From Actinomycetota bacterium (GTDB taxonomy: Bacteria > Actinomycetota > UBA4738 > HRBIN12), in assembly GCA_026003015.1 (NCBI GenBank), contig BPGL01000001.1, forward strand, positions 1,318,717 to 1,382,716: a DNA stretch of 64,000 nt, in the 5' to 3' direction. Position 1 is the stretch's first letter, and each line of letters begins with the position of its first letter. The notes below the pieces were generated by a model. It was given only the letters and a program-made list of their open reading frames with translations, ran no database searches and was not told the origin of the DNA. Below, one piece after another: positions 16,922 to 25,424 of the stretch. The position numbers and the translations under genes were made by a program.

Positions 16922-17846
16922 CGCGGAGCACCTCGAGGTTCGCACGCATCACCGACACGTAGTCCGCGCCCGACGATACCTGCTCGGGGGTGAGGGCTTC
17001 GATCGGATCGAGCACGGCGACCTCGACCCCGACCTCCGACGCGATGACCTCGGTCAGGGCCGCAGGAGCGAGGGGCTCGGTGAAGATCGTGCGGACCCCT
17101 TCGGAGCGCACGAGCTCCTCGAGCTCCGCGAGCCGCCGTGGGTCGGGCTCCGCCTCCGGGGACAGGCCCGCGACGCCCGCCTGGTCGAGCCCGTAGGCGT
17201 CGGCGAGGTACCCGAACGCGGCGTGGCTCACGACGAGCAGGCGGCTCTCGCAGGACGCGAGGCCGTCCCGGTACGCGGCGTCGAGGTCCCGGAGCTGCGC
17301 CACGAACGCCTCCGCGTTGGCTCTGAACGCCCCCGCCCGGTCGGGGGCGATCCCCGCGAGCACCTCGGCGATCCGCTCGACGATGGAGGCGTAGCGCAGC
17401 GGATCCAACCAGACGTGTGGGTCCATCGCCTGGTCGTGCTCCTCGTCGGCGTGCGCGTCCTCGTCGGCGTGCGGAACACCGCCGCCCTCCAGCACGTCCA
17501 CCCCCTCGAGCGCGTCGAGCACCGCCCCGCCGCTTTGGGCCACCGCCTCCTCGACCGCGGGCTGGAACCCGCCGCCGAGGAACACGACGAGGTCGGCCTC
17601 GCCGATCGCCGCGAGGTCGTCCGGCGTGAGCTCCAGGTCGTGGGGCTCGACCCCGGGCGGCGTCAGGTCCCTCACCGCGACCGCCGGGCCGCCCACGCGC
17701 CGGACCGCTTCCGCGAGGGGGTAGAAGGCCGCAACGGCCCGAAGCTCCCGCGGCTGCGGCTGCGTTCCGTCGGCCCCCGACGGGGCGCACCCGGCCGCGA
17801 CGAGGGCGGCGACCGATCCAAGAATAAGGATGACTCTCATTCTCAT
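16902..17846 (-). CDS. znuA: Zinc-binding lipoprotein ZnuA
   Basis: The 314-residue cluster A-I metal-binding protein has a lipoprotein signal with lipobox VAAGC (Cys about residue 20). Ligand candidates are the conserved His of VEPHDLELTP, the His in DPHVWLDP, the His of VVSHAAFGYLADAYGL and an acidic residue near the C terminus. A His/Asp/Glu-rich loop (PHADEDAHADEEHDQ) just before DPHVWLDP is typical of zinc-specific ZnuA proteins. It heads the znuACB-zur operon. The start ATG 17846 has a TACCCT box 8 nt upstream, so transcription would be leaderless. Confidence 0.93.
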   Translation of the reverse strand: MRMRVILILGSVAALVAAGCAPSGADGTQPQPRELRAVAAFYPLAEAVRRVGGPAVAVRDLTPPGVEPHDLELTPDDLAAIGEADLVVFLGGGFQPAVEEAVAQSGGAVLDALEGVDVLEGGGVPHADEDAHADEEHDQAMDPHVWLDPLRYASIVERIAEVLAGIAPDRAGAFRANAEAFVAQLRDLDAAYRDGLASCESRLLVVSHAAFGYLADAYGLDQAGVAGLSPEAEPDPRRLAELEELVRSEGVRTIFTEPLAPAALTEVIASEVGVEVAVLDPIEALTPEQVSSGADYVSVMRANLEVLRDGLRCV

Positions 17847-17854
17847 TAACGCTC

Positions 17855-17860
17855 AGGGTA
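17855..17860 (-). promoter_or_regulatory. -10 box TACCCT, 8 nt before the znuA start (leaderless)
   Basis: Minus-strand TACCCT is followed by 8 nt and ATG 17846. An AT-richer patch around the start codon (17835-17850, AATGAGAATGAGAGTCAT) is a possible but imperfect Zur operator. A Zur bound there would block the leaderless start. Confidence 0.5.
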
Positions 17861-17896
17861 CCGAGCGGTGCCGCTACCGTCCACCGGGTGGCGCGC

Positions 17897-17902
17897 TAGG
17901 GT
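17897..17902 (+). promoter_or_regulatory. -10 box TAGGGT, 9 nt before the start codon
   Basis: TAGGGT precedes ATG 17912 by 9 nt. Together with the opposing znuA box it defines a compact divergent promoter region of 65 bp. Confidence 0.45.
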
Positions 17903-17911
17903 GAGCGGCCG

Positions 17912-18944
17912 ATGGCGGTGCGCATCGGCATCGGGCTGTTCACCGGACAGGTCCCGGCGTGGTCGAAGCGGGATGTCGCCCAGGAGTACCGCGACACGAT
18001 CGAGCTCGTCCGGCTCGCGGAGCAGCTCGGTTTCGAGTCGGCGTGGGTGAGCGAGCACCACGGCACGTCCGACGCCTACCTCCCCTCCCTGCTGCCGTTC
18101 CTCGCCGCGCTCGCCCAGGCAACCACGCGGATCGAGCTCGGGACCGGAGTGGTGCTCACCCCCCTGCACGACCCGATCCGTCTCGCCGAGGACGCCGCGG
18201 TCGTCGACCAGCTGTCCGGGGGTCGGCTGCTCCTCGGCCTCGGGCTCGGCTGGCGCGAGGAGGAGTTCCGGATGTTCCGGATCCCCGCCCACGAGCGTCT
18301 GGCCCGGCACGTCGAGGCCATCGAGATCCTCCGGCGAGCCTGGACCGGCCGGCGGTTCACCTTCGAGGGGACGGTGTTCCGCTTCGACCGGGTCCGGGTC
18401 ACGCCGGCGCCGGCGCGGCCCGGCGGCCCGCCGATCCTGCTCGGCGGCTACGCCCCGCCGGCGCTTCGCCGAGCCGGCCGGATCGCCGACGGCTACCTCA
18501 CCGACGCCGGCGACCCCGAGGAGCTCCGCCAGACGATCGCCCTGCTCGACGAGGGAGCCCGGACGGCCGGCCGCGACCCCGCGACGCTTCGCCTCGTGCT
18601 CCTGCGCGACGTCGTCGTGACCGACGAGGGGGGACGGCTGGTCGCTCGTGCGCGCGGGAGCCCTGCACCTGTGGGGGGCCTACGAGGCGTGGGCCGCCGG
18701 TCACGACACCCCCCAGCACGACAGCCTCGAGCCGCTCGTGCCCGACGAGCAGGCGATACGCCGGTCGATCGCGTCGGGACCGCCGTCGCTGGTGGCCGAG
18801 CGCCTGCGCGCCGACCTCGACCCCTGGCGCGACCGCCGGGTCGAGCTCGTCGTGCGGCTCGCCTTCCCCGGGGTCGATGCGGCCGTCGCGAGGGCGTCCC
18901 TGCGACGGTTCGCCGAGGGCGTGCTGCCCCGGCTGCGCGGCTGA
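17912..18944 (+). pseudogene. Luciferase-like (LLM class) flavin-dependent oxidoreductase, apparent +1 frameshift
   Basis: The first frame encodes a TIM-barrel luciferase-like monooxygenase: SAWVSEHHGTSDAYLPS, LGTGVVLTPLHDPIRLAEDA, DQLSGGRLLLGLGLGWREEE and PPILLGGYAPPALRRAGR are typical of FMN- or F420-dependent members. After VVVTDEGGRLVARAR, near 18645-18655, the homology continues one frame over (ALHLWGAYEAWAAGHDTP to FAEGVLPRLRG, ending 18944). Removing one G from the GGG at about 18656 restores one protein of about 343 residues. Both parts are intact in sequence, so an assembly error is plausible. Cofactor and substrate are not determinable. Confidence 0.78.
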
Positions 18945-18968
18945 CCGCGGCGACCCCCACCTCAGCCC

Positions 18969-19844
18969 TCAGCCCTCGGCCAGACGCACCCGGGCGCCGA
19001 CCCGCTCGACGACCCCATCCCGGGTGAGCCCCTCGAGCGCGCCGAGGACCTCGGCCTCGGCGAACCCGGTCAGCGCGCCGAGGTCGCGCGGCTCGAGGAG
19101 GGCCCGTTCCCGCAGCGCGGCAACGATCCGCCCGCGCAGCTGGCGACGCGATCCCTCGAAGCCCCCCTGCCGGGGCGCACGCCGTGCCGCGCCCGGCCCG
19201 GGTCCGCGCGCGCGGCACCCGTCGAGGATCGGGCAGGCGGCGCACCGCGGCCGAGGACGGCAGATCTCGCGGCCGAGATCCATCACGGCCTGGTTCCAGT
19301 CTCCGGGACGCTCGGGGTCGAGCCAGCGAGCGGCCTCCTCGGCGATCCGGGGCGCCGGCACGTCTCCGGGCTGGGCACCGAGTCGCGCACGCGCCACCAC
19401 GCGGCGGACGTTCGTGTCGATCGCGGGCACCGGCACGTCGAACGCGATCGAGGCCACGGCGGCGGCCGTGTAGGGCCCGACCCCGGGCAGCCGGCGGAGC
19501 TCGCCCGGGTCGGACGGCACGCGCCCGCCGAGGTCACGCACGATGCGACGGGCGGCCTCGTGGAGGGCGACGGCCCGGCGGTGGTAGCCGAGCCCCGCCC
19601 AGACCCGCAGCACCTCGGCCCGCCGGGCGGCCGCGAGCGCCTCGAGCGTGGGGAACGCCGCCAGGAACCGCTCGTAGGCACCGACCACCCGGGGCGCCTG
19701 GGTCTGTTGGAGCATCACCTCGCTGACGAGGACGCCGTAGGGACCGGGCGCTTGACGCCAGGGGAAGGCGTCCCGCCGGGGCTCGTACCAGGCGAGGAGA
19801 CGACCGGCGACGCGATCGGGGGTAGGCTCAGAGCCGGTGCCCAC
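18969..19844 (-). CDS. mutY: A/G-specific adenine DNA glycosylase MutY
   Basis: MutY removes adenine mispaired with 8-oxoguanine. Seen are MLQQTQAPRVV, the helix-hairpin-helix LPGVGPYTAAAVASIAF, the catalytic Asp in VPAIDTNVRRV, and a four-Cys cluster CRPRPRCAACPILDGC that should bind 4Fe-4S. The first two cysteines are 5 residues apart rather than the 6 I recall for E. coli MutY. The C-terminal NUDIX-like 8-oxoG domain is missing; a short winged-helix-like tail replaces it, giving 291 residues against the usual ~350. I chose GTG 19844, which still overlaps the divergent CBS gene by 8 bp; an upstream GTG/ATG would overlap it more. Confidence 0.9.
   Translation of the reverse strand: MGTGSEPTPDRVAGRLLAWYEPRRDAFPWRQAPGPYGVLVSEVMLQQTQAPRVVGAYERFLAAFPTLEALAAARRAEVLRVWAGLGYHRRAVALHEAARRIVRDLGGRVPSDPGELRRLPGVGPYTAAAVASIAFDVPVPAIDTNVRRVVARARLGAQPGDVPAPRIAEEAARWLDPERPGDWNQAVMDLGREICRPRPRCAACPILDGCRARGPGPGAARRAPRQGGFEGSRRQLRGRIVAALRERALLEPRDLGALTGFAEAEVLGALEGLTRDGVVERVGARVRLAEG
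19823..19828 (+). promoter_or_regulatory. -10 box TAGGCT, 8 nt before the CBS gene start (leaderless)
   Basis: TAGGCT is followed by 8 nt and GTG 19837. The box lies inside the 5' end of the divergent mutY gene. Confidence 0.55.
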
Positions 19845-20211
19845 GCAGACCCTCGACCGCGTGATGAGCACGTCGCTCCTCACGATCTCCTCGGCGACGA
19901 CGGTCGCGGAGGCCGCAACCGTCATGTCGACCCATCACGTCGGCTCGCTCCTCGTGATGGACGCCGGACGCCTCGTGGGCATCTTCACCGAGCGGGACAT
20001 CGTACGGGCGCTCGCGAGCGACTTCGCGGCCGCCGGCGAGCCGGTCGAGGGGTGGATGACCCGCAACCCCCGAACGCTGCCGGCCGACGCGAGCGTCGAG
20101 GAGGCGCTCGCGCTGATGCAGGCGGGCGGGTTCCGCCACATCCCGGTCGTCCGCGGCGATCGGGTCGTGGGCGTGGTGTCGATGCGCGACCTCACCCGCG
20201 CTCGCGGCTAG
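19837..20211 (+). CDS. Small tandem CBS-domain protein
   Basis: The 124-residue protein is two CBS motifs: the first covers MSTSLLTISSATTVAEAA to GRLVGIFTERDIVRAL, the second covers MTRNPRTLPADASVEEALAL to VVGVVSMRDLTRARG. Such stand-alone pairs (Bateman modules) bind adenine nucleotides and act as cytoplasmic energy or redox sensors, but no partner domain is present. It overlaps the divergent mutY start and its stop overlaps the convergent small gene at 20208. Its role here is unknown. Confidence 0.88.
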   Translation: MPTQTLDRVMSTSLLTISSATTVAEAATVMSTHHVGSLLVMDAGRLVGIFTERDIVRALASDFAAAGEPVEGWMTRNPRTLPADASVEEALALMQAGGFRHIPVVRGDRVVGVVSMRDLTRARG

Positions 20212-20393
20212 AAGCCCGTCTTCGCCTCCCGGTGGGGCATCCGCTCGACCGCCTTCGTGAGCGCCTCGTGCACCTCCCGGAAGAGCTCCGCCACGAAGCT
20301 CGGCGTCACGTCGCCGCCCGCGGTGCCGCGAACGGCCGAGGCGGTGAGCTCCACGGCCTTGTCGAACACGTGCCAATCGGACTCCCGGGACAT
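20208..20393 (-). CDS. Small uncharacterised 61-residue protein
   Basis: ATG 20393 opens a 61-codon frame (MSRESDWHVFDKAVEL...) preceded by GAGG about 10 nt upstream. It is mainly helical and charged, with no membrane segment or Cys. Sequence such as FVAELFREVHEALTKAVERM looks like a two-helix bundle. Codon third positions are G/C-rich as in real genes, which is the main support. It converges on the CBS gene, the stop codons sharing two bases. I do not recognise the family. Confidence 0.6.
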   Translation of the reverse strand: MSRESDWHVFDKAVELTASAVRGTAGGDVTPSFVAELFREVHEALTKAVERMPHREAKTGF

Positions 20394-20459
20394 CCTTGCT
20401 CGAACCTCCTCACGACCAGGTCGACCCCAGGCTAGCCGAAGCCGGCCGATACCCTGAGC

Positions 20460-20465
20460 TAGCAT
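20460..20465 (+). promoter_or_regulatory. -10 box TAGCAT, 8 nt before the MBOAT start
   Basis: TAGCAT lies 8 nt before GTG 20474. A second candidate, TACCCT, is at 20450-20455. Confidence 0.45.
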
Positions 20466-20473
20466 CCGCCCCG

Positions 20474-21898
20474 GTGCTCTTCCCCACCACCGACTTCGCG
20501 ATCTTCCTGGGCATCGTCTTCCTCGGCCACTGGGCCGTGAACCGTGACCGGCGCCGGTGGGTCCCCTTCATGCTCCTGGCGAGCTACGTGTTCTACGCCT
20601 GGTGGGACTGGCGCTACGTCGGCCTGCTCATCGGCGTCTCGGCCCTCGCCCAGCTCGGCGCCCGCGCCGTCGACCGACGAGACGGCGCCGCGCGGCGGCG
20701 CGCCCTGGTCCTCGCCCTCGCCGCGACGATCGCGCCGCTGCTGTACGTGAAGTACTACGCGTTCCTCGCCGTGAACGCGGCCAACGCGGCCGCGCTCCTT
20801 CGGATCGGATGGACGCCGCCCCTCGTCGAGGTCGTCCTGCCGGTCGGCGTGAGCTTCTACACGTTCATGGCGATCAGCTACGTCGTGGACGTGTACCGAG
20901 GGGTGGTTCGTCCCTGCGGGACCGCCGACGCGTTCCTGTACCTGGCCTTCTTCCCGCACCTGGTCGCCGGCCCGATCGTGCGCCCTGCGGAGCTCGTCCC
21001 GCAGCTCCAGACACCCCGTGACCCCGTCCGGATCGACGTCGTCGGCGCCGGGTGGCTGATCCTCGGCGGGCTCTTCAAGAAGGTCGTGATCGCGAGCTAC
21101 CTGTCGGCCGCCATCGTCGACCCGGTGTTCGGCGACCCGTCGCGCCACAGCGGCCTGGAGGTCCTCGTGGGGGTCTGGAGCTTCGCGGCGGTGATCTACG
21201 CGGACTTCAGCGGCTACACGGACATCGCGATCGGGGTCGCACGACTGCTGGGGTTCCGGTTCCCCCCGAACTTCGACCGGCCGTACACCGCGACCTCGAT
21301 CCGCGACTTCTGGCGACGGTGGCACATGACCCTGTCCCGGTGGCTGCGCGACTACCTGTACGTCCCGCTCGGCGGCAGCCGCGGGAGCGAGCCGCGCACG
21401 GCGCTGAACCTGCTCGCCACGATGGCGCTCGGCGGGCTCTGGCACGGGGCCGGCTGGACGTTCGTCGTCTGGGGGCTCGTGCACGGGGCCTTCCTCGTCG
21501 TCGAGCGCTGGAAGCGTCGACGGCGGGCGATCGGCGTGCTCGCCGAGGTCCCCGACACGGGCCTCGTCGGCTGGGCACGGCGCATCGTCACCTTCCAGCT
21601 CGTGTGCCTGGGCTGGGTGTTCTTCCGTGCCGACTCCCTGGACACCGCGGTCGCGCTGCTCGGACGCCTCGCCCGAGGCTGGGACACGCCGACCGTGCTC
21701 GTGCACCCGGGCGTCGTCCTCGCGCTCGCCGTGGGACTCGGCGCGCAGTTCCTCCCGGCCGCCCCCGGGCGGGTCGTTCGGGCGGCGCTCGCTCGGCTCC
21801 GGCCCGTGCCGCTCGGCGCGGCGGCGGCGCTCGCCCTGTTCGTCATCACGACCCTCGGTCCGCGGGGGGTCGCGCCGTTCATCTACTTCCGGTTCTGA
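20474..21898 (+). CDS. MBOAT family membrane-bound O-acyltransferase (AlgI/PatA-like)
   Basis: The 474-residue polytopic protein (about 10-11 segments) has the MBOAT core: YADFSGYTDIAIGVARLLGF, NFDRPYTATSIRDFWRRWH, LSRWLRDYLYVPLGG and the catalytic His in GGLWHGAGWTFVVWG. AlgI/DltB-type members pass acyl, usually acetyl, groups across the membrane onto extracellular polysaccharide or teichoic acid. The next gene, 7 nt on, encodes an exported SGNH protein, the common partner for the extracytoplasmic transfer step. GTG 20474 is chosen because the first membrane segment begins right after it. Confidence 0.92.
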   Translation: MLFPTTDFAIFLGIVFLGHWAVNRDRRRWVPFMLLASYVFYAWWDWRYVGLLIGVSALAQLGARAVDRRDGAARRRALVLALAATIAPLLYVKYYAFLAVNAANAAALLRIGWTPPLVEVVLPVGVSFYTFMAISYVVDVYRGVVRPCGTADAFLYLAFFPHLVAGPIVRPAELVPQLQTPRDPVRIDVVGAGWLILGGLFKKVVIASYLSAAIVDPVFGDPSRHSGLEVLVGVWSFAAVIYADFSGYTDIAIGVARLLGFRFPPNFDRPYTATSIRDFWRRWHMTLSRWLRDYLYVPLGGSRGSEPRTALNLLATMALGGLWHGAGWTFVVWGLVHGAFLVVERWKRRRRAIGVLAEVPDTGLVGWARRIVTFQLVCLGWVFFRADSLDTAVALLGRLARGWDTPTVLVHPGVVLALAVGLGAQFLPAAPGRVVRAALARLRPVPLGAAAALALFVITTLGPRGVAPFIYFRF

Positions 21899-21905
21899 GG
21901 CGACC

Positions 21906-22946
21906 GTGGAACCCGACGCCCGACCGACCCTCGCTCGCCCCGTCCGCACCGGCATGCCGGTGCGTGGCGCGCTCGTCGTCCTCGCCGTGGCCCTCCTCGG
22001 CTGGACCCTGCTCGCGGCGCCCGACCTCCGCCGCGCGGCCGAGGCGCAGCCGCCGGGAGCTCGGCGGACGGCGGCGCTCGCCGTCCTCGCGCCGTTCGCC
22101 TGGGTGGCGCGCACGAGCGGGCTCGCCGTCCTCGCCGAGGGCGCGGCGCGCGCGCTCGGTCGCGTCCCGACGGGGGTCGGCGCCCCGCTGGTGCCGCCGG
22201 ACGACCTGCCCACGGTGAGCACGCCCCCGAACGCCACGCCGAGCCCGCCGCCGCGCACCGACACGCCGATCCGGACGCCGAGCCCGCGCGACCGCCTCCG
22301 GGTCGCGGTGGTCGGCGACTCCCTCGCGGCGGGCCTCGGGTACTTCGCCGAGCGGGTGTTCCGCCCGGGCCTCGTCGACGTGACGAAGCAGGGCCGGATC
22401 TCGACCGGGCTCGCGCGGCCCGACTACTTCGACTGGCCGGCGGCCCTGCGAAGGATCGTGCGTGCGTTCCGTCCCGACCTCGTGATCGTGATGATCGGCG
22501 AGAACGACCAGCAGTTCCTGCGCACCCGGTCGGGAACGGTCGAGGCGGAGCTCGGCTCGCCGGGGTGGGCCCCCGCCTACGAGATGCGGGTCGAGGGCTT
22601 CGCGCAGACGGCGACCGCGCGCGGCGCGCACGTGATCTGGGTCGGTCTGCCGGTCGAGCGCGACGCGTCCCGCTGGCCGTTCCTCCGCCGACAGAACGCG
22701 ATCTTCGAGCGGGTCGCCGGGCGCCTACCCAACGTCGCCTTCCTCGACGCCTGGGACCTGTTCGATCGACCGGACGGCTCCTACACCGCCTACCTGCGGA
22801 AGGGCGGCCGGGTGGAGCTCGTCCGCGAAGCCGACGGCGTCCACTTCACGCCCGCCGGGTACACGATCCTGATGGACCACATCGCACGCCTGGCCACCGA
22901 GGCGTTCGATCTGTCGCCCCGCGCGTACGAGCGCCCCCGGCCCTAG
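21906..22946 (+). CDS. Membrane-anchored SGNH/GDSL (DUF459-like) acyltransferase or esterase
   Basis: The 346-residue protein starts at GTG 21906. An N-terminal hydrophobic segment ([19 protein letters not shown]) anchors it, then a Pro/Thr-rich spacer (about residues 95-125) leads to the SGNH domain. Block I is [11 protein letters not shown] (Ser nucleophile), block III is MIGENDQQ and block V is [12 protein letters not shown] (Asp and His). Paired with the upstream MBOAT it probably completes O-acylation of an envelope polysaccharide. The stop overlaps the convergent trpB2 stop. Confidence 0.87.
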   Translation: MEPDARPTLARPVRTGMPVRGALVVLAVALLGWTLLAAPDLRRAAEAQPPGARRTAALAVLAPFAWVARTSGLAVLAEGAARALGRVPTGVGAPLVPPDDLPTVSTPPNATPSPPPRTDTPIRTPSPRDRLRVAVVGDSLAAGLGYFAERVFRPGLVDVTKQGRISTGLARPDYFDWPAALRRIVRAFRPDLVIVMIGENDQQFLRTRSGTVEAELGSPGWAPAYEMRVEGFAQTATARGAHVIWVGLPVERDASRWPFLRRQNAIFERVAGRLPNVAFLDAWDLFDRPDGSYTAYLRKGGRVELVREADGVHFTPAGYTILMDHIARLATEAFDLSPRAYERPRP

Positions 22947-24331
22947 CCCGGCACCGGCGCGTCCGGCAGCTCGGCGAGCGCCGCCTCCTCCTCGGACGGA
23001 TCGAACTCGACCTCGGGCAGGCGTCCGTTCAGGTAGTCGTCGTAGGCCTGCATGTCGAAGTGCCCGTGCCCGCACAGGTTGAACAGGATCACGCGCTCCT
23101 GCCCGGCCTCGCGGGCCGCCTCCGCCTCCTCGATCGCCGCACGGATGGCGTGCGCAGGCTCGGGCGCCGGGACGATCCCCTGCGTGCGCGCGAACCGCAG
23201 CGCCGCCTCGAAGACCTCGTTCTGGTTATAGGCCCTGGCCTCCATGTGGCCGTGACGAACGAGCAGCGACAGCGACGGCGCGTCACCGTGGTAGCGGAGG
23301 CCCCCGGCGTGCACCGGCGCCGGAACGAACCCGTGCCCGAGCGTGTACATCGGCAGCAGGGGGGTCATCCCGGACGCGTCGCCGAAGTCGTAGGCGAACC
23401 GCCCCTTCGTGAGCGTCGGGCAGGCCGCGGGCTCGGCGGCGACGAACCGCATGTCCGGGGCCGCCCCCCGGAGCCGATCCGCCATGAACGGGTAGGCGAG
23501 GCCGGCGTAGTTCGACCCGCCGCCCACGCAGCCGATCACCACGTCGGGCCGCTCCCCCGCGAGCTCCATCTGCCGCTTGGCCTCCAGGCCGATCACGGTC
23601 TGGTGCAGCAGCACGTGGTTGAGCACCGAGCCGAGCGCGTAGTTCGTGTCGTCGTTCGTCGCGGCGACCTCGACCGCCTCGCTGATCGCGATGCCGAGCG
23701 AACCGGTGGAGCCCGGGTCGCTCGCGAGGACCTGCTTGCCCGCCTGCGTCGTATCCGACGGGGACGCGTGCACGGTCGCCCCGAAGGCCTCCATGAGGAT
23801 CCTGCGGTAGGGCTTCTGGTCGTAGGAGGCCCGGACCATGTACACGAGGCACTCGATCCCGAACATCCGACAGGCCATCGACAGCGCCGAGCCCCACTGG
23901 CCCGCACCGGTCTCCGTCGCGATGCGCCGGATCCCGGCCTGTCGGTTGTAGAACGCCTGGGCGACCGCGGTGTTCGGCTTGTGGGAGCCGGCCGGGGAAA
24001 CCCCCTCGTACTTGAAGTAGATCCGCGCCGGGGTGTCGAGGTCGCGCTCGAGACGGGTCGCCCGCATGAGCGGCGTCGGCCGCCACAGACGGTAGACGTC
24101 GAGCACCTCACCGGGCACGTCGATCCACTCGTCGGTCGCGACCTCCTGGGCGATCAGCGCTTCGGGGAACAGCGGCGCCAACAGGTCGGGGGTCACAGGC
24201 TCCTTCGTTCCCGGGTGCAGCGGCGGGAGCGGCTGGATCCCCGCACCGACCATGGACGGGAGGAGGTTGAACCACGCCGTCGGGATCTCCTCGGGCCGAA
24301 GGTCGAACCGCATCGGCGTCGCCTCGCTCAT
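22943..24331 (-). CDS. TrpB2-type tryptophan synthase beta-like, PLP-dependent enzyme
   Basis: The 462 residues exceed classical TrpB (~400) because of an N-terminal extension (about 1-90, [15 protein letters not shown]), the mark of the TrpB2 subfamily. The PLP lysine sits in [12 protein letters not shown], the substrate loop in [12 protein letters not shown] and the phosphate loop in [12 protein letters not shown]. TrpB2 condenses indole or serine-derived aminoacrylate and can work without TrpA, and no trpA is nearby. The mRNA has a short leader with AGGAGGA 5 nt before ATG 24331 and a TAGGCT -10 box at 24360-24365. Confidence 0.92.
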   Translation of the reverse strand: MSEATPMRFDLRPEEIPTAWFNLLPSMVGAGIQPLPPLHPGTKEPVTPDLLAPLFPEALIAQEVATDEWIDVPGEVLDVYRLWRPTPLMRATRLERDLDTPARIYFKYEGVSPAGSHKPNTAVAQAFYNRQAGIRRIATETGAGQWGSALSMACRMFGIECLVYMVRASYDQKPYRRILMEAFGATVHASPSDTTQAGKQVLASDPGSTGSLGIAISEAVEVAATNDDTNYALGSVLNHVLLHQTVIGLEAKRQMELAGERPDVVIGCVGGGSNYAGLAYPFMADRLRGAAPDMRFVAAEPAACPTLTKGRFAYDFGDASGMTPLLPMYTLGHGFVPAPVHAGGLRYHGDAPSLSLLVRHGHMEARAYNQNEVFEAALRFARTQGIVPAPEPAHAIRAAIEEAEAAREAGQERVILFNLCGHGHFDMQAYDDYLNGRLPEVEFDPSEEEAALAELPDAPVPG

Positions 24332-24359
24332 CGGATCCTCCTGTGCGTCGGGTAGCGGG

Positions 24360-24365
24360 AGCCTA
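24360..24365 (-). promoter_or_regulatory. -10 box TAGGCT upstream of trpB2
   Basis: Minus-strand TAGGCT would start a transcript near 24353, giving about 20 nt of leader that contains AGGAGGA. The remaining spacer 24332-24409 holds nothing else I recognise. Confidence 0.5.
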
Positions 24366-24409
24366 GCGACCCGCGACGGCGCCCGCCACGCAGCCGGGCC
24401 GAGCCGGGC

Positions 24410-24742
24410 TCAGCCCGGCCGGCCGGGCGCGAGCTCGACCCAGCCGTCCGCCTCACGGACCCGGTAGAGCGCGAGCGGATCGCGCGCCGGGCCGGCCAGC
24501 GGCTCTCCGGTCTCCAGATCGAACACGCTCTCGTGACACACGCAGGTGACCTGGGCGGTGCGATCGTCGATCGAGCCCTCGGCGAGGGAACAGCCGGCGT
24601 GGGGGCACTCGTCCTCGAACGCGTACAACCGCTGCTCCAGGTGCGCGACCGCGACCCTCCCCCACGGGCACTCGAAGGCCCGCGCCTCACCCTCGGGAAC
24701 CTCCGCCAGGGTCCCGACCCGGACGAACCCGTCCCCGCTCAC
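24410..24742 (-). CDS. Small Rieske [2Fe-2S] ferredoxin-like protein
   Basis: The 110-residue single Rieske domain has box 1 ECPHAGCSL and box 2 CVCHESVFDLETGEP, giving the Cys-His/Cys-His cluster ligands. The size and the spacing between boxes fit the soluble bis-reductase-small-subunit or dioxygenase-ferredoxin type, which shuttles electrons to an oxygenase or nitrite reductase; none is in the window. It starts at GTG 24742, 25 nt after the CDP-alcohol phosphatidyltransferase, and is probably the third gene of a greA-pgsA-like operon. Confidence 0.88.
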   Translation of the reverse strand: MSGDGFVRVGTLAEVPEGEARAFECPWGRVAVAHLEQRLYAFEDECPHAGCSLAEGSIDDRTAQVTCVCHESVFDLETGEPLAGPARDPLALYRVREADGWVELAPGRPG

Positions 24743-24767
24743 CGCCCGCCTCTCATCGGCCTGAGGC

Positions 24768-25424
24768 TCACCACCGAGCGCCGGCGAGCGCCGCGAAGGT
24801 CCGCTGCGCCACCGTGACGGCCCCGAGCGCCGCGAGGAGCACGAGCACCGGCAGCATGGCGTGCGGGATCACCAGGCCGAGGATCACCGCGATCATCCGC
24901 TCGAGCCGTTGGAACAGGCCCTCGCTCAAAGCGACCCCCGCCGCCTCGGCCTCGGCCCGCACGTGGCTGACCGAGAGGCTCACGACCAGCGTGGCGAGGG
25001 CGAGGGCGGCGGCGAGCCGATCGGCGTCGGCGGCGAGCGCCCAGAACAGGCACGAGAACAGGACCATGTCGGAGACCCGGTCCAACACGGAGTCCATGAA
25101 CGCGCCCGAGCGTCGCGCCTCGCCGCGATGCCGGGCCACCGACCCGTCGAAGACGTCCGCGAGGCTCGCCACGAGCACCGCGACCCCGGCCGCGAACCAC
25201 GCACCGGCCACGATCAACGCCCCGGCCACCAGGGTCGCAGCGAGCGACAGGAGCGTCAGCTGCCAGGGACGCACCCCCGTCCACACGAGGAACGCGAGGA
25301 TGGCCCGGTAGGGCCACACGCCGAGCCGTTGCACGGCACCCCCGGCGGCCGACTCGCTGCGACGGGGCGGAGGGATGTCGCGCACCCGCGGAGCCGCACC
25401 GGTCGCGTGAGCGCGTCGAGCCAT
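24768..25424 (-). CDS. CDP-alcohol phosphatidyltransferase
   Basis: The 218-residue integral membrane enzyme has about 5-6 segments and the family motif D-G-x2-A-R-x8-G-x3-D-x3-D, seen as DVFDGSVARHRGEARRSG followed by AFMDSVLD, with all acidic residues present. The family makes phosphatidyl-glycerophosphate, -inositol-phosphate or -serine. The alcohol substrate cannot be read from sequence; actinobacterial phosphatidylinositol-phosphate synthase is one option. ATG 25424 overlaps the GreA-family stop (TGATG); a GTG one codon earlier is the alternative start. Confidence 0.87.
   Translation of the reverse strand: MARRAHATGAAPRVRDIPPPRRSESAAGGAVQRLGVWPYRAILAFLVWTGVRPWQLTLLSLAATLVAGALIVAGAWFAAGVAVLVASLADVFDGSVARHRGEARRSGAFMDSVLDRVSDMVLFSCLFWALAADADRLAAALALATLVVSLSVSHVRAEAEAAGVALSEGLFQRLERMIAVILGLVIPHAMLPVLVLLAALGAVTVAQRTFAALAGARW

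Noticed and set aside
17833-17851. Zur operator at the znuA start
   Set aside because: AATGAGAATGAGAGTCAT resembles Zur boxes in composition, but only the outer ATGA/TCAT arms are symmetric; too weak to list as a separate site without a genome-wide motif.
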